Origin: Atlantibacter sp. RC6
GTDB lineage: Bacteria; Pseudomonadota; Gammaproteobacteria; Enterobacterales; Enterobacteriaceae
DNA length: 64,000 nt
Assembly: GCF_014193285.1 (NCBI RefSeq)
Contig: NZ_JACHZE010000011.1
Coordinates: forward strand, 62,001-126,000
Direction: 5' to 3'
The notes under the pieces are model-generated. The model saw only the letters and a list, made by a program, of their open reading frames with translations. It ran no database searches and was not told the DNA's origin. How positions within the stretch are numbered: position 1 is the stretch's first letter; the number at the start of each line of letters is the position of its first letter. Positions 1 through 10,645 of the stretch are shown here, in pieces. Position numbers and translations under genes: made by a program.

Positions 1-584
1 TGTACCTGGGCATCTTCAAGTTTGGCGACCAGCTTGTCGCGCTGCCACTGCATGATTTCCGGCATATGCGCGCGCACGTTTTTCACTTCGGCGCTTACGC
101 CTTCAAGCCGCTGTTCAATCAGGGCTTTCAGCGCCTGGCCCTCGGTTTCGCGGGCGACGATAAAGTCATCCAGCGTGGCGTCGAGTGTGGCGAGAATTTC
201 TGCAGCAATCGCATCCAGATCCTGCTCCTGAGCCGCCATCACGCCAGGCCAGCGTAGGATATCAACCGGGTTGATTTCGCCTTCATCGCTTTGCATTTTC
301 ACCCAGTTCGCCGCAGCGACCAGCTGTTTTGCCAGTTTTTCGTTAAGGATCAACTCGCCCTGGGCGCTGGAGTCGGGTTCATAACGCAGATTACATTCGA
401 TTTTTCCGCGGGTCAGGCGGTTACGAATACGTTCACGAACGACGGGCTCAAGGCTACGAAATTGCTCCGGCAGACGAATATAGGTTTCCAGGTAGCGCTG
501 ATTCACGGAGCGCAATTCCCAGGCGGCGCTGCCCCATTCACCCTTGGTTTCACGCCGGGCGTAGGCGGTCATACTGCGGATCAT
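1..584 (-). CDS. yicC: YicC family endoribonuclease, C-terminus cut off
   Basis: N-terminal two thirds of YicC, a conserved stress-induced protein characterised in E. coli as an endoribonuclease. The reading frame begins MIRSMTAYARRE, the invariant YicC start, at the ATG whose complement ends at 584, and stays open to the window edge, so the C-terminal domain is missing here. It is divergent from rph across 123 bp, as in E. coli. No frameshift is visible in the part seen. Identification is by protein similarity and position; the enzymatic role is family knowledge. Confidence 0.95.
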   Translation of the reverse strand, partial: MIRSMTAYARRETKGEWGSAAWELRSVNQRYLETYIRLPEQFRSLEPVVRERIRNRLTRGKIECNLRYEPDSSAQGELILNEKLAKQLVAAANWVKMQSDEGEINPVDILRWPGVMAAQEQDLDAIAAEILATLDATLDDFIVARETEGQALKALIEQRLEGVSAEVKNVRAHMPEIMQWQRDKLVAKLEDAQV

Positions 585-616
585 AGATGTTCCCGTTTAA
601 TGAGAATGATGAGGGG

Positions 617-672
617 ATTATAGCCACCCAGGGCCTGGCAGGATAGGAATAAGCGCCCGAAGTCCGTATAAT
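617..672. promoter_or_regulatory. Divergent yicC / rph-pyrE promoter region
   Basis: A perfect TATAAT lies at 667-672, 35 bp before the rph ATG, followed by a GC-rich discriminator. On the other strand a second TATAAT is read from 617-622, 32 bp before the yicC ATG. Neither has a convincing -35 hexamer at 16-18 bp. The -10 hexamers are seen; their use as promoters is inferred. Confidence 0.45.
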
Positions 673-707
673 GCGCAGCCACATTCGTTCTAAGCCGGAG
701 AAAACCC

Positions 708-1424
708 ATGCGTCCAGCTGGTCGTAGCGCCAATCAGGTGCGTCCTGTCACTCTGACACGTCATTATACTAAACACGCTGAAGGTTCCGTGCTGGTCGAG
801 TTTGGCGACACCAAAGTTCTGTGCACCGCTTCCATTGATGAAGGCGTGCCGCGCTTTTTGAAAGGCCAGGGGCAGGGATGGATCACAGCGGAATACGGCA
901 TGTTGCCCCGCGCTACCCATACCCGTAACGCGCGCGAAGCGGCGAAAGGCAAGCAGGGCGGAAGAACACTGGAAATCCAGCGACTGATTGCCCGTTCTCT
1001 GCGCGCCGCCGTCGATCTTAAGGCGCTGGGCGAATTCACCATTACGCTGGATTGCGATGTGATCCAGGCGGATGGCGGTACGCGCACCGCGTCGATTACC
1101 GGTGCCTGCGTGGCGCTGGCAGATGCGCTGAATGCGCTGGTGGCGAACGGCAAACTAAAGACCAATCCGCTGAAAGGCATGGTTGCCGCGGTATCCGTTG
1201 GGATTGTTGCCGGTGAAGCGGTTTGCGATCTGGAATATGTGGAAGATTCTGCGGCGGAAACCGATATGAACGTGGTGATGACCGAAGATGGCCGCATCAT
1301 TGAAGTCCAGGGCACCGCAGAAGGCGAACCCTTTACTCACGAACAGCTGCTTGAGCTGCTGGCGTTAGCCCGTGGGGGAATCGAATCGATTGTCGCGTCG
1401 CAGAAGGCGGCGTTAGAAAATTAA
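708..1424 (+). CDS. rph: Ribonuclease PH, intact
   Basis: Phosphorolytic 3'-5' exoribonuclease that trims tRNA 3' ends and takes part in rRNA turnover. It has 238 residues, the normal family length. The phosphate-binding residues are visible as Arg86 (in GGRTLEIQR) and Thr125-Arg126 (in GGTRTAS). It starts at [13 protein letters not shown]. The gene is first in the rph-pyrE operon, and its stop codon lies 7 bp before the pyrE attenuator hairpin, so translation of rph can couple to attenuation. Unlike the rph-1 frameshift of common E. coli K-12 strains, the frame is intact to the C-terminus. Confidence 0.98.
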   Translation: MRPAGRSANQVRPVTLTRHYTKHAEGSVLVEFGDTKVLCTASIDEGVPRFLKGQGQGWITAEYGMLPRATHTRNAREAAKGKQGGRTLEIQRLIARSLRAAVDLKALGEFTITLDCDVIQADGGTRTASITGACVALADALNALVANGKLKTNPLKGMVAAVSVGIVAGEAVCDLEYVEDSAAETDMNVVMTEDGRIIEVQGTAEGEPFTHEQLLELLALARGGIESIVASQKAALEN

Positions 1425-1430
1425 TCGTAA

Positions 1431-1456
1431 GGCGACCAGTGAGTCGCCTTTTTTTT
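1431..1456 (+). promoter_or_regulatory. pyrE attenuator (intrinsic terminator in the rph-pyrE leader)
   Basis: Inverted repeat GGCGAC (1431-1436) / GTCGCC (1443-1448) is followed by eight T residues. In E. coli, pyrE expression is controlled by UTP-sensitive attenuation: when UTP is low RNA polymerase pauses, ribosomes on rph catch up, and the hairpin cannot form. Hairpin, T-tract and a short distance from the rph stop are all present here. The mechanism is carried over from E. coli. Confidence 0.85.
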
Positions 1457-1504
1457 GCCATTTATTCGTACAACTCATTTGAAAGCTTTAGAAGGAGCAA
1501 ATCC

Positions 1505-2146
1505 ATGAAACCGTATCAACGCCAGTTTATTGAATTTGCGCTCAACAAACAGGTATTGAAGTTTGGCGAGTTTACGCTGAAGTCCGGGCGCAAAAGCCCC
1601 TATTTCTTCAATGCCGGGCTGTTCAATACCGGTCGTGACCTGGCGTTGTTAGGGCGCTTTTATGCCGAAGCGCTGGTGGATTCCGGCATTGATTTTGATT
1701 TGCTGTTTGGGCCTGCGTATAAAGGCATTCCGATTGCCACCACCACGGCGGTAGCGCTTGCTGAACACCATGACCGGGATGTGCCGTATTGCTTTAACCG
1801 TAAAGAAGCCAAAGATCACGGCGAAGGCGGCACCCTGGTAGGGAGCCCACTGGAAGGCCGAATCATGCTGGTGGATGATGTGATTACCGCCGGTACAGCG
1901 ATCCGCGAATCCATGGAAATTATTCAGGCGCACGGTGCTACGCTTGCGGGCGTGCTGATTTCTCTCGACCGCCAGGAGCGCGGGCGCGCGGACATTTCAG
2001 CGATTCAGGAAGTGGAGCGCGACTACGGTTGTCAGGTCATTTCCATCATCACGCTGAAAGACCTGATTGCCTACCTGGAAGAGCGTCCGGAAATGGCCGA
2101 TCATCTGGCGGCAGTTCAGGCATATCGCGAAGAGTATGGGATTTAA
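1505..2146 (+). CDS. pyrE: Orotate phosphoribosyltransferase
   Basis: Transfers phosphoribose from PRPP to orotate, giving OMP in de novo pyrimidine synthesis. It has 213 residues, as in E. coli. The PRPP-binding motif [11 protein letters not shown] sits at residues 122-132, and the flexible-loop lysines are in [13 protein letters not shown] (98-110). The frame is open upstream to 1439, but the [13 protein letters not shown] start at 1505 has an AGAAGGAG Shine-Dalgarno and lies after the attenuator. It is cotranscribed with rph and ends at a bidirectional terminator shared with slmA. Confidence 0.98.
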   Translation: MKPYQRQFIEFALNKQVLKFGEFTLKSGRKSPYFFNAGLFNTGRDLALLGRFYAEALVDSGIDFDLLFGPAYKGIPIATTTAVALAEHHDRDVPYCFNRKEAKDHGEGGTLVGSPLEGRIMLVDDVITAGTAIRESMEIIQAHGATLAGVLISLDRQERGRADISAIQEVERDYGCQVISIITLKDLIAYLEERPEMADHLAAVQAYREEYGI

Positions 2147-2152
2147 AACGTT

Positions 2153-2179
2153 AAAAAGGCCGGGATCCCGGCCTTTTTT
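2153..2179. terminator. Bidirectional terminator between pyrE and slmA
   Basis: Perfect 16-nt palindrome GGCCGGGATCCCGGCC (2158-2173), flanked by A5 on the left and T6 on the right, so it works in both directions. The slmA stop codon overlaps the T-run. Confidence 0.9.
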
Positions 2180-2774
2180 ATTGAAGCTGTGAAGCCAGCA
2201 ACGGCCAGCGCGCATCGAAATCCGCAGTGGGACTGTAGCGAAATTCACTCCGCACAAAACGCGACAGCATGCCTTCGCAAAACGCCAGTAGCTGGCCAGC
2301 CAGCAGCGTCTCGTCAGTTTCATAACCTTCGCCTTCACGCATTTTTCGCTCGCGTAACACCTGACGCAGCTGCGCTTCAATACGCTCGAACAGTTGGTTA
2401 ATACGCCCCTGAAGACGATCCTGTTCAAACATGAGCGCATGGCCGGTCAGAATACGGGTCAGCCCTGGATTCTTTTCGCCGAACCCCAGAATCAATAGCA
2501 TGATAAGGCGCAGGCGCGATGTCGTGTCTTTCTCATCTTTAAGGATCAGGTTAATGCGGGTAATCAGGCTATCTTCGATAAACTCGATAAGACTATCGAA
2601 CATACGCGTTTTGCTGGGAAAATGGCGATACAGCGCCGCTTCCGAAACGCCAACCGAGGCGGCCAGTTTTGCCGTGGTAATGCGCTGACTGCCATCGCTT
2701 GATTCAAGCATTTGTGCCAGAGATTGAAGTATTTCTTCGCGACGATTCCGTTTCGCGGTTTGTTTTTCTGCCAT
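2178..2774 (-). CDS. slmA: Nucleoid occlusion factor SlmA (TetR family)
   Basis: DNA-bound antagonist of FtsZ polymerisation that prevents septation over the nucleoid. It has 198 residues, as in E. coli. The N-terminal TetR-type helix-turn-helix covers about residues 33-53 ([20 protein letters not shown]), followed by an all-helical dimer domain. The [16 protein letters not shown] start at 2774 matches E. coli; the frame extends 16 codons further upstream without support. It is convergent with pyrE and downstream of dut on the same strand. Confidence 0.97.
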   Translation of the reverse strand: MAEKQTAKRNRREEILQSLAQMLESSDGSQRITTAKLAASVGVSEAALYRHFPSKTRMFDSLIEFIEDSLITRINLILKDEKDTTSRLRLIMLLILGFGEKNPGLTRILTGHALMFEQDRLQGRINQLFERIEAQLRQVLRERKMREGEGYETDETLLAGQLLAFCEGMLSRFVRSEFRYSPTADFDARWPLLASQLQ

Positions 2775-2889
2775 GATCTCAAATACCCCTGAAATAACGC
2801 AATTGTCAGGCGGCATCCACATTATTACCGCAAGCTATTGCTTGCGGTTTTGTTTGTTATTAATGGGACGCGTAACGATAGGGGGCGAA

Positions 2890-3348
2890 CTAACTCCGCC
2901 CGGAATGGCCGAAGCCGCCTTCACCACGAAGGGTGGCGTCAAAATCTTCCACCAAATTAAATTCTGCCTGAACGACAGGGACGAAGACCATCTGTGCGAC
3001 ACGTTCGCCCGGCTCGATGGTAAAGCTATCCTGCCCGCGGTTCCAGACAGAGATCATCAACTGGCCCTGATAATCGGAATCAATTAATCCCACCAGGTTG
3101 CCTAATACCACGCCATGCTTATGCCCGAGGCCGGAACGCGGGAGGATAACCGCCGCCAGTGACGGGTCGGCGATATGGATAGCCAGCCCGGTCGGCAGCA
3201 GCGTGGTGGCACCCGGTGCCAGTTCCACGGCGGCATCAAGACAGGCGCGCAGATCCAGGCCCGCAGAGCCGGAAGTGGCATAAGTGGGCAGAGGAAATTC
3301 TGTGCCTACGCGCGGGTCCAGGATCTTAACGTCGATTTTTTTCATCAT
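2890..3348 (-). CDS. dut: dUTP diphosphatase
   Basis: Hydrolyses dUTP to dUMP and PPi, keeping uracil out of DNA and supplying the thymidylate precursor. It is a trimeric dUTPase of 152 residues with motif I (SAGLDLRA), motif III ([11 protein letters not shown]) and the glycine-rich C-terminal motif V ([10 protein letters not shown]). Two adjacent ATGs (3348 and 3345) are possible starts; the first is given. The start overlaps the 3' end of coaBC by 23 bp, the usual enterobacterial coaBC-dut overlap, which implies translational coupling. Confidence 0.97.
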   Translation of the reverse strand: MMKKIDVKILDPRVGTEFPLPTYATSGSAGLDLRACLDAAVELAPGATTLLPTGLAIHIADPSLAAVILPRSGLGHKHGVVLGNLVGLIDSDYQGQLMISVWNRGQDSFTIEPGERVAQMVFVPVVQAEFNLVEDFDATLRGEGGFGHSGRS

Positions 3349-4540
3349 AACGGGTCACTATCTCGTCCAGTAAACGGTGGCCAAGGAGCGCTTTTCGCTC
3401 AAGCGGTAAAGCGAGTTCTCCATCCTGCCAGTAAAGGTGCAAAGCATTACTGTCGCTATTAAACCCCTGACCGGCTTGCGAAACATCATTGGCGCAAATC
3501 AAATCGAGGTTTTTACGGACACGTTTTTGCCGCGCATATTCTTCCACATTATTCGTTTCGGCGGCAAACCCGACGACATAGGGGCGTTGGTTTTTCAGCG
3601 CAGCGACGCCAGCAACAATATCCGGGTTTTTCACCATCCGGATGACCAGCTCGTCGCCCTGTTTTTTGATTTTTTCATCGGCAACGGCGGCAGCGCGGTA
3701 ATCCGCCACGGCAGCGCAGCCAATAAAAATCTGCTGTTGTTGGGCGCGCGCCTGCACGGCGGCCTCCATTTCCAGCGCGGTAGTGACGTCGATACGCTCA
3801 ACGCCCGCAGGCGTCGGCAGGGAGACCGGGCCGCTCACCAGCGTGACGTGCGCGCCGCGCGCCGCGGCGGCGGCAGCAATGGCGAAGCCCATCTTGCCGG
3901 AACTGTGATTCGTGATGTAGCGCACCGGGTCGAGCGGTTCTCGGGTCGGACCGGCGGTTATCATGATGTTCAAATGTTGCAGATCGTTGACAGGGGAAAA
4001 ATGGGCAACCGCCATATCCACTAATACCAGCGGATCGAGCATGCGTCCGGGGCCAACGTCGCCGCACGCCTGGCTGCCGCTGTCCGGCCCCCAAATCATC
4101 ATCCCGCGCCCGGCGAGTACATTGAGATTATGCTGGGTAGCGAGATTGCGATACATCTGCTGGTTCATCGCCGGGACCACTGCCACAGGCGCAGGCGTTG
4201 CGAGGCAAATGGTGGTGACCAAATCATTCGCCATGCCCGCCGCGACGCGAGCGATTAAATCCGCTGTCGCCGGGACGAGCATCACTAAATCTGCCCATTT
4301 ACCCAGTTCAATATGGCCCATAGCCGCTTCTGCCGCCGGGTCCAGCAAACTATCTGAAACAGGGTAACCCGATACGGCTTGTAAACTCATGGGGGTGATA
4401 AAGGCTTTGGCCGCCTCCGTCATTGCCACCCGGACATCCGCGCCGCGCTCGCGCAGACGCCGCACCAGGTCTGGTGTTTTATAAGCGGCAATGCCGCCGC
4501 TTACCCCGAGAACGATTTTTTTACCGGCAATACCCGTCAT
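3326..4540 (-). CDS. coaBC: Bifunctional phosphopantothenoylcysteine decarboxylase / synthetase
   Basis: Joins cysteine to 4'-phosphopantothenate (CoaB) and decarboxylates the product to 4'-phosphopantetheine (CoaC) in coenzyme A synthesis. It has 404 residues. The N-terminal flavoprotein domain has SGGIAAYK (14-21), the active-site His76 (MGHIELG), PAMNQQMY (123-130) and Cys159 (SQACG). The C-terminal CoaB domain begins near residue 190 and has NHSSGKMG and the lysine motif EKIKK. It is divergent from radC. CoaD, a later enzyme of the same pathway, is encoded at 6911-7399. Confidence 0.97.
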   Translation of the reverse strand: MTGIAGKKIVLGVSGGIAAYKTPDLVRRLRERGADVRVAMTEAAKAFITPMSLQAVSGYPVSDSLLDPAAEAAMGHIELGKWADLVMLVPATADLIARVAAGMANDLVTTICLATPAPVAVVPAMNQQMYRNLATQHNLNVLAGRGMMIWGPDSGSQACGDVGPGRMLDPLVLVDMAVAHFSPVNDLQHLNIMITAGPTREPLDPVRYITNHSSGKMGFAIAAAAAARGAHVTLVSGPVSLPTPAGVERIDVTTALEMEAAVQARAQQQQIFIGCAAVADYRAAAVADEKIKKQGDELVIRMVKNPDIVAGVAALKNQRPYVVGFAAETNNVEEYARQKRVRKNLDLICANDVSQAGQGFNSDSNALHLYWQDGELALPLERKALLGHRLLDEIVTRYDEKNRR

Positions 4541-4706
4541 AACCTGTTCCTGTAGCCGTATCGGAAAGTGGCTATTTTATCACATTCCCCAGAATGGCGG
4601 ACGGTGAGTAAAAATGAGTTTGCGAGATGTCGCGCAACCTCATCATCGTTGCGTCGAGAGCGCGTGAAAACTGTGACATGATCTCCTGGTACGGCAAGGA
4701 GGGATG

Positions 4707-5381
4707 ATGAGCAGAAGAAAGACGCAACCCTGGGATGGCCCACGTGAAAAGCTACAGCGCTCCGGCGCGAAGACTCTGACAGATATCGAATTGCTGGCGA
4801 TTTTCTTGCGCACCGGCAAACGGGGTATGACAGTGATGGAACTGGCTGAAAAATTGTACAGCCACTTTGGTTCGCTGCGACGATTATTATCAGCGCCACT
4901 GGAAAGCTTTCGAACGATTGGCGGTGTCGGCGAGGCGACCTACACGCAGTTGCGCGCGATTGCTGAGCTGGGGCGACGCTATGCCGAATCATGCATAGAA
5001 GAAGAGAAACCGTTGCTGAGCCCGGCTATGACGCGCGAGTTTCTGCAAAGCCAGTTGACGGATGAAGAGCGCGAAATATTTATGGTGATCTTTATGGATA
5101 ACCAACATCGCGTGATCAAACATAGCCGGATGTTTTCCGGCACGCTGAATCATGTTGAGGTGCATCCCCGTGAAATTGTGCGGGAAGCCATGAAGATGAA
5201 CGCCGCCGCGGTGATCCTTGCCCATAATCACCCGTCAGGCCATTCCGAGCCCAGCCAGGCGGATAAATTGATAACCGAACGTATTATAAAATGCTGCGAT
5301 TTCATGGATATTCGCGTGCTCGATCATCTGGTCATTGGCCGCGGGGAGTACGTTTCGTTTGCGGAACGGGGCTGGATTTAG
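4707..5381 (+). CDS. radC: RadC family JAB/MPN protein
   Basis: RadC-like protein of 224 residues with an N-terminal helix-hairpin-helix region (about 45-95) and a C-terminal JAMM metalloprotease-like domain. The zinc motif [11 protein letters not shown]...AHNHPSG...PSQAD is complete. The molecular function is unsettled; the old link to recombination repair was later attributed to another locus. The sequence AGGAGG ends at 4702, so the second of two adjacent ATGs (4707) is better spaced than 4704. The N-terminal half differs more from E. coli RadC than the JAMM half. It lies upstream of rpmB, as in E. coli. Confidence 0.93.
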   Translation: MSRRKTQPWDGPREKLQRSGAKTLTDIELLAIFLRTGKRGMTVMELAEKLYSHFGSLRRLLSAPLESFRTIGGVGEATYTQLRAIAELGRRYAESCIEEEKPLLSPAMTREFLQSQLTDEEREIFMVIFMDNQHRVIKHSRMFSGTLNHVEVHPREIVREAMKMNAAAVILAHNHPSGHSEPSQADKLITERIIKCCDFMDIRVLDHLVIGRGEYVSFAERGWI

Positions 5382-5423
5382 GTAAGTTTCAGCGATCCAA
5401 AGGGATCTTTGTCTGTTCGGGAC

Positions 5424-5452
5424 TTGAGCACCCGGCTTACACAGCGTATACT
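5424..5452 (+). promoter_or_regulatory. sigma70 promoter of rpmB-rpmG
   Basis: TTGAGC (5424-5429) and TATACT (5447-5452) are separated by exactly 17 bp, leaving an untranslated leader of roughly 140 nt before rpmB. The leader contains short inverted repeats but no regulatory element I can name. The hexamers are seen; activity is inferred. Confidence 0.75.
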
Positions 5453-5575
5453 ACGCCACCTTTGAGAATCTCGGGTTTGGCATTTGGGCCTGGCTATACG
5501 AGTTCACTTAGAACCGTCTGACCTGGCTGTGAAAGCCTGACGAGGCGCCAATACCCCATACGAAGCTCGAGCTAA

Positions 5576-5833
<258 letters not shown>

Positions 5834-5850
5834 GTACTTAGAGGAAATAA

Positions 5851-6021
<171 letters not shown>

Positions 6022-6040
6022 TTTTAGTGATTTGTATGAA

Positions 6041-6064
6041 AACCCGGCTTATGCCGGGTTTTTT
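6041..6064 (+). terminator. Terminator after rpmB-rpmG
   Basis: AACCCGGC (6041-6048), a four-base loop and GCCGGGTT (6053-6060) are followed by more T residues. It lies between rpmG and mutM, so mutM is probably expressed by readthrough or from its own promoter. Confidence 0.88.
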
Positions 6065-6093
6065 GCTTTCTGTTACCGTGAAAAGGAGCAACG

Positions 6094-6903
6094 ATGCCTG
6101 AATTACCTGAGGTGGAAACCAGCCGTCGCGGTATTGAACCGCATCTGGTCGGCGAAACCATCCTTCATGCGGTTGTGCGTAATGGCCGCCTGCGCTGGCC
6201 GGTTTCTGATGAAATCCATGCGCTCAGCGATAAGCCAGTTATCAGCGTCCAGCGGCGCGCCAAATATCTGCTGATCGAATTACCTGACGGCTGGATCATC
6301 GTGCATCTTGGCATGTCCGGCAGTCTGCGCGTACTGCCGCACGACATGCCCGCTGAAAAGCATGACCATGTTGATCTGGTGATGAGCAACGGTAAAGTGC
6401 TGCGTTATACCGACCCGCGTCGCTTTGGCGCATGGCTCTGGACGCCCTCGCTGGAAGGCCACAACGTGCTGGCGCATCTTGGCCCGGAGCCGCTGAGCGA
6501 CGAATTCAACGGTGAGTACCTGCATCAAAAGTGCGCCCGGAAAAAAGTCGCCATCAAGCCCTGGCTGATGGATAACAAGCTGGTGGTGGGCGTCGGTAAT
6601 ATTTACGCCAGCGAATCACTGTTTGCCGCCGGGATCCATCCCGATAAGCTGGCGCAGGCGCTCTCTAAAGAAGAGTGCGAGTTGCTGGCTACCGCGATCA
6701 AAGCGGTGCTGCTGCGTTCGATTGAGCAGGGCGGCACCACGCTGCGTGACTTTTTACAAAGCGACGGGAAGCCGGGATATTTTGCCCAGGAGTTACAGGT
6801 CTATGGAAGGGAAGGCGAGCCGTGCCGGGTGTGTGGAACGCCGATTCAGGCAGGTAAGCACGGGCAACGCCGCACGTACTGGTGCCGACGCTGCCAGAAG
6901 TAA
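6094..6903 (+). CDS. mutM: Formamidopyrimidine-DNA glycosylase (Fpg)
   Basis: Removes 8-oxoguanine and formamidopyrimidines and cleaves the abasic site. It has 269 residues. PELPEVE at the start supplies the catalytic N-terminal proline (after Met removal) and Glu. The H2TH region is in the middle ([11 protein letters not shown]). A C-terminal Cys4 zinc finger is visible (CRVC...CRRC). The stop codon is only 7 bp from the convergent coaD stop, with no terminator hairpin between them. Confidence 0.98.
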   Translation: MPELPEVETSRRGIEPHLVGETILHAVVRNGRLRWPVSDEIHALSDKPVISVQRRAKYLLIELPDGWIIVHLGMSGSLRVLPHDMPAEKHDHVDLVMSNGKVLRYTDPRRFGAWLWTPSLEGHNVLAHLGPEPLSDEFNGEYLHQKCARKKVAIKPWLMDNKLVVGVGNIYASESLFAAGIHPDKLAQALSKEECELLATAIKAVLLRSIEQGGTTLRDFLQSDGKPGYFAQELQVYGREGEPCRVCGTPIQAGKHGQRRTYWCRRCQK

Positions 6904-6910
6904 TGCGCGA

Positions 6911-8171
<1,261 letters not shown>

Positions 8172-8172
<1 letters not shown>

Positions 8173-9446
8173 TAATGGCTCCGCTGTGGCAGATAAGGCT
8201 GCAAAAGTTGCAGCAGACGGGTCAGCGCCCCCTGGTTCTGATGCAGCACTTCTACGGCGTGGCGGCCATACCACAACCGATAGTCTTCATCGGTCAGCAG
8301 AGTTGAGATCTCTTTTACCAACGCCGGCGCGTCGTTAACAATAATCAAGCCGCCCGCTTCCAGCAGACGTCCGCAGATGTCTTTGAAGTTGAAGATATGC
8401 GGGCCCATCAACACCGGGATCGCGTGAGCAGCGGGTTCCAGCGGGTTGTGGCCGCCGCGCTCCACCAGGCTGCCGCCGACGAAAGCGAGGTCGGCAATGC
8501 CGTACAGCAGCATCAGCTCGCCCATGGTATCGCCAATCACCACCTGGGTGCTGCTCGACGGGATTTCGCCGGTGCTGCGCAGGGTAAAGCTGAACCCGGC
8601 TTTATGGACCAGATCGCGGGCGTCTTTAAAGCGCTCCGGATGACGCGGTACCAGGATCAACAATAAGTCCGGGAAGGTGTTAAGCAGCGCTTTGTGCGCC
8701 TCAAGGATAATCGCCTCTTCACCATCGTGGGTGCTGGTCGCGATCCACACTTTACGGCGTGGCGCCCACTGGCGGCGCAGCGTGACGGCGCGAGCCGCCA
8801 GCTCTGGCGTCACGGAAATATCGAATTTCAGGCTGCCGGTAATGGCGAGCTGGTTGCGTTTCAGGCCCAGCTCCAGGAAGCGATTGCCGTCTTCTTCATT
8901 CTGCGCGGCAATCAGCGTGATTTTATTCAGCAACCGGCGCATAAAACCGCGCAGCTTTTTATAGCCGTTCGCGGAACGCTCAGACAGGCGCGCGTTGGCG
9001 ATAACCAGCGGGATTTGGCGCTGATGCAGCGCGGCAATCATATTTGGCCACAGCTCGGTTTCCATCACGATCACCAGCTTGGGGCGAACGTTATCCAGGA
9101 AGCGATTCATGGCGCAGGGTAAATCGTAGGGGAGATAGACGTGATGCACGTCTTTGCCGAAGGCGGACTGCACGCGCTCCGAACCGGTTGGCGTCATAGT
9201 CGTCACGGTGATTGGCAGCGTCGGGTAACGATGGCGCAGGGCGCGCACCAGCGGGATAGCCGCCAGCGTCTCACCCACGGAAACCGAGTGCAGTAATATA
9301 CCGTCAGGCGCCACCTTATTCCGGCAATAACCATAGCGTTCACCCCAGCGTTTACGGTACGCCGGAGCCTTACGGCTGCGAAGCAGCAACCGTACCCAGA
9401 TGAAGGGCTGAATAAGATAGAGTAAAGCGGTATACAACGATTCCAA
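8172..9446 (-). CDS. waaA: Kdo transferase WaaA (KdtA), probable TTG start
   Basis: Bifunctional GT30 enzyme that attaches two Kdo residues to lipid IVA at the inner membrane. It has an N-terminal membrane anchor (about residues 4-22), the catalytic Glu in [10 protein letters not shown] (about 59), and a C-terminal GT-B half with [18 protein letters not shown]. Alignment by eye with E. coli ([12 protein letters not shown]) puts the start at a TTG giving [11 protein letters not shown] and 424 residues. An ATG at 9491 would add 15 residues not seen in relatives. It heads waaA-waaE-coaD. Confidence 0.95.
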
Positions 9447-9576
9447 GCGAATATCCGTTATTTTCTTAATCGGCGGGCAAATTCTAAGCATTTAAGCCAG
9501 TTAAAGCTATTGTTTTGGCACCTTTCAGGCCCGCGCCATCAACTTGCCCGTGACTCAGGTTACCCATTTAGCTTAA

Positions 9577-9598
9577 GGGGCTCTGACTGTTTAGCCCC
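9577..9598 (-). terminator. Weak hairpin between the GT2 gene and waaA
   Basis: GGGGCT (9577-9582) and AGCCCC (9593-9598) form a 6-bp stem with a 10-nt loop, 25 bp beyond the GT2 stop codon. There is no proper T-tract, so at most it is a weak or factor-assisted terminator separating the core operon from waaA-waaE-coaD. Confidence 0.3.
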
Positions 9599-9622
9599 AG
9601 GATAAAGGTATGAGGATGCGTC

Positions 9623-10609
9623 TTATGCCTTTAGTGCTTTTTTCAGACGGAAATAGCGACGGCCCAGACGCCAGCGCAGGCGCAGATCGTGGGCGTTTTT
9701 CCAGATCAACCCCCAGATGCCGCGATCGAAAAACTCTTTGATAAGGCCTTTCTTTTTGGCGTCATCCTTCATGCAATCGATAGTATGGATTATCCCCAGC
9801 CCTTCTTTAGCGATCTGCCAGCGGCAGGCGGCGATATGCCGGGTTTTATCGCGATAACGCTCGTTAATCGCATCCAGCATTTCAAGGATCTTCATATAGT
9901 GATGCGCGGAGCGGATCAGCGTGTCGTCGGTGTCGGGTTTATGCGAAACCGAGGCGGAATGAATGTAGTAATCGTAGAACTGCTTATCGGTGTACTGCAC
10001 ACGCTGCGCCGCCAGCAGCACTTCCGTGGTCCAGGGAATATCCTGATGACGCAGCCCCGGCTCAAAACGGAAACCATGCTGGTTGATAAATTCCCGGCGG
10101 TAAATGTTGAGCCAGGTGACGTGCAGGAATTTACGCGAGTCCAGCGCCTGTTTCAGCCAGACGTGGCCGGGCAGCACATCGGTCGATGCCAGACGATTCA
10201 ACGGGAAAATAGGATGGCTTTCGCGGTTTTTCTCATACACGTAACGACCGTTGCAGGTGGCGACGTCAAGCGCGCCCTTTTCCGCCATCTCCAGCAGCGT
10301 GCGGTACATTTCCGGGTAAAGTTTGTCATCGATATCCGGGAACGTCAGGTACTTACCGGTGGCCAGATCGAGGCCGCTATTACGCGCCACCGACACACCC
10401 TGGTTCGCCTGTTGGATGATTTTCACGTTCTGTAACCGGGATTGCCACGCTTCCATTATGCTCTGGCTGGCGTCGGTTGAGCCATCATTAACCAAAATCA
10501 GCTCATAGCTTTCAAGCGCCTGGTGTTCAATACACTCAAAGAACTGTGAGAGGAATTGTTCACCGTTGTACACGGCGACCACAATACTGAGTAAAGGTGT
10601 TTGACTCAT
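9623..10609 (-). CDS. WaaH-like family 2 glycosyltransferase of the LPS core
   Basis: GT2 glycosyltransferase of 328 residues beginning MSQTPLLSIVVAVYNGEQ, with a nucleotide-binding NDGSTD motif and DIDD in the metal-binding position. By memory the middle (DVATCNGRYVY, RHQDIPWTTE, YDYYIHSASVSH) matches E. coli WaaH (YibD), a glucuronic acid transferase acting on heptose III. It is last in the waaQ-wabG-wabH run, 36 bp after wabH. A uronic acid transfer onto the core is a reasonable inference; the exact donor and acceptor are not shown. A TTG at 10630 is a less likely start. Confidence 0.8.
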   Translation of the reverse strand: MSQTPLLSIVVAVYNGEQFLSQFFECIEHQALESYELILVNDGSTDASQSIMEAWQSRLQNVKIIQQANQGVSVARNSGLDLATGKYLTFPDIDDKLYPEMYRTLLEMAEKGALDVATCNGRYVYEKNRESHPIFPLNRLASTDVLPGHVWLKQALDSRKFLHVTWLNIYRREFINQHGFRFEPGLRHQDIPWTTEVLLAAQRVQYTDKQFYDYYIHSASVSHKPDTDDTLIRSAHHYMKILEMLDAINERYRDKTRHIAACRWQIAKEGLGIIHTIDCMKDDAKKKGLIKEFFDRGIWGLIWKNAHDLRLRWRLGRRYFRLKKALKA

Positions 10610-10645
10610 AAACGATCCAGTAAAATCCAAATAGCGTATTTCCCG

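Noticed and set aside
5394-5412. GATCC...GGATC inverted repeat after radC
   Set aside because: Five-base stem with a weak T-run and just upstream of the rpmB promoter; too weak to call a terminator.
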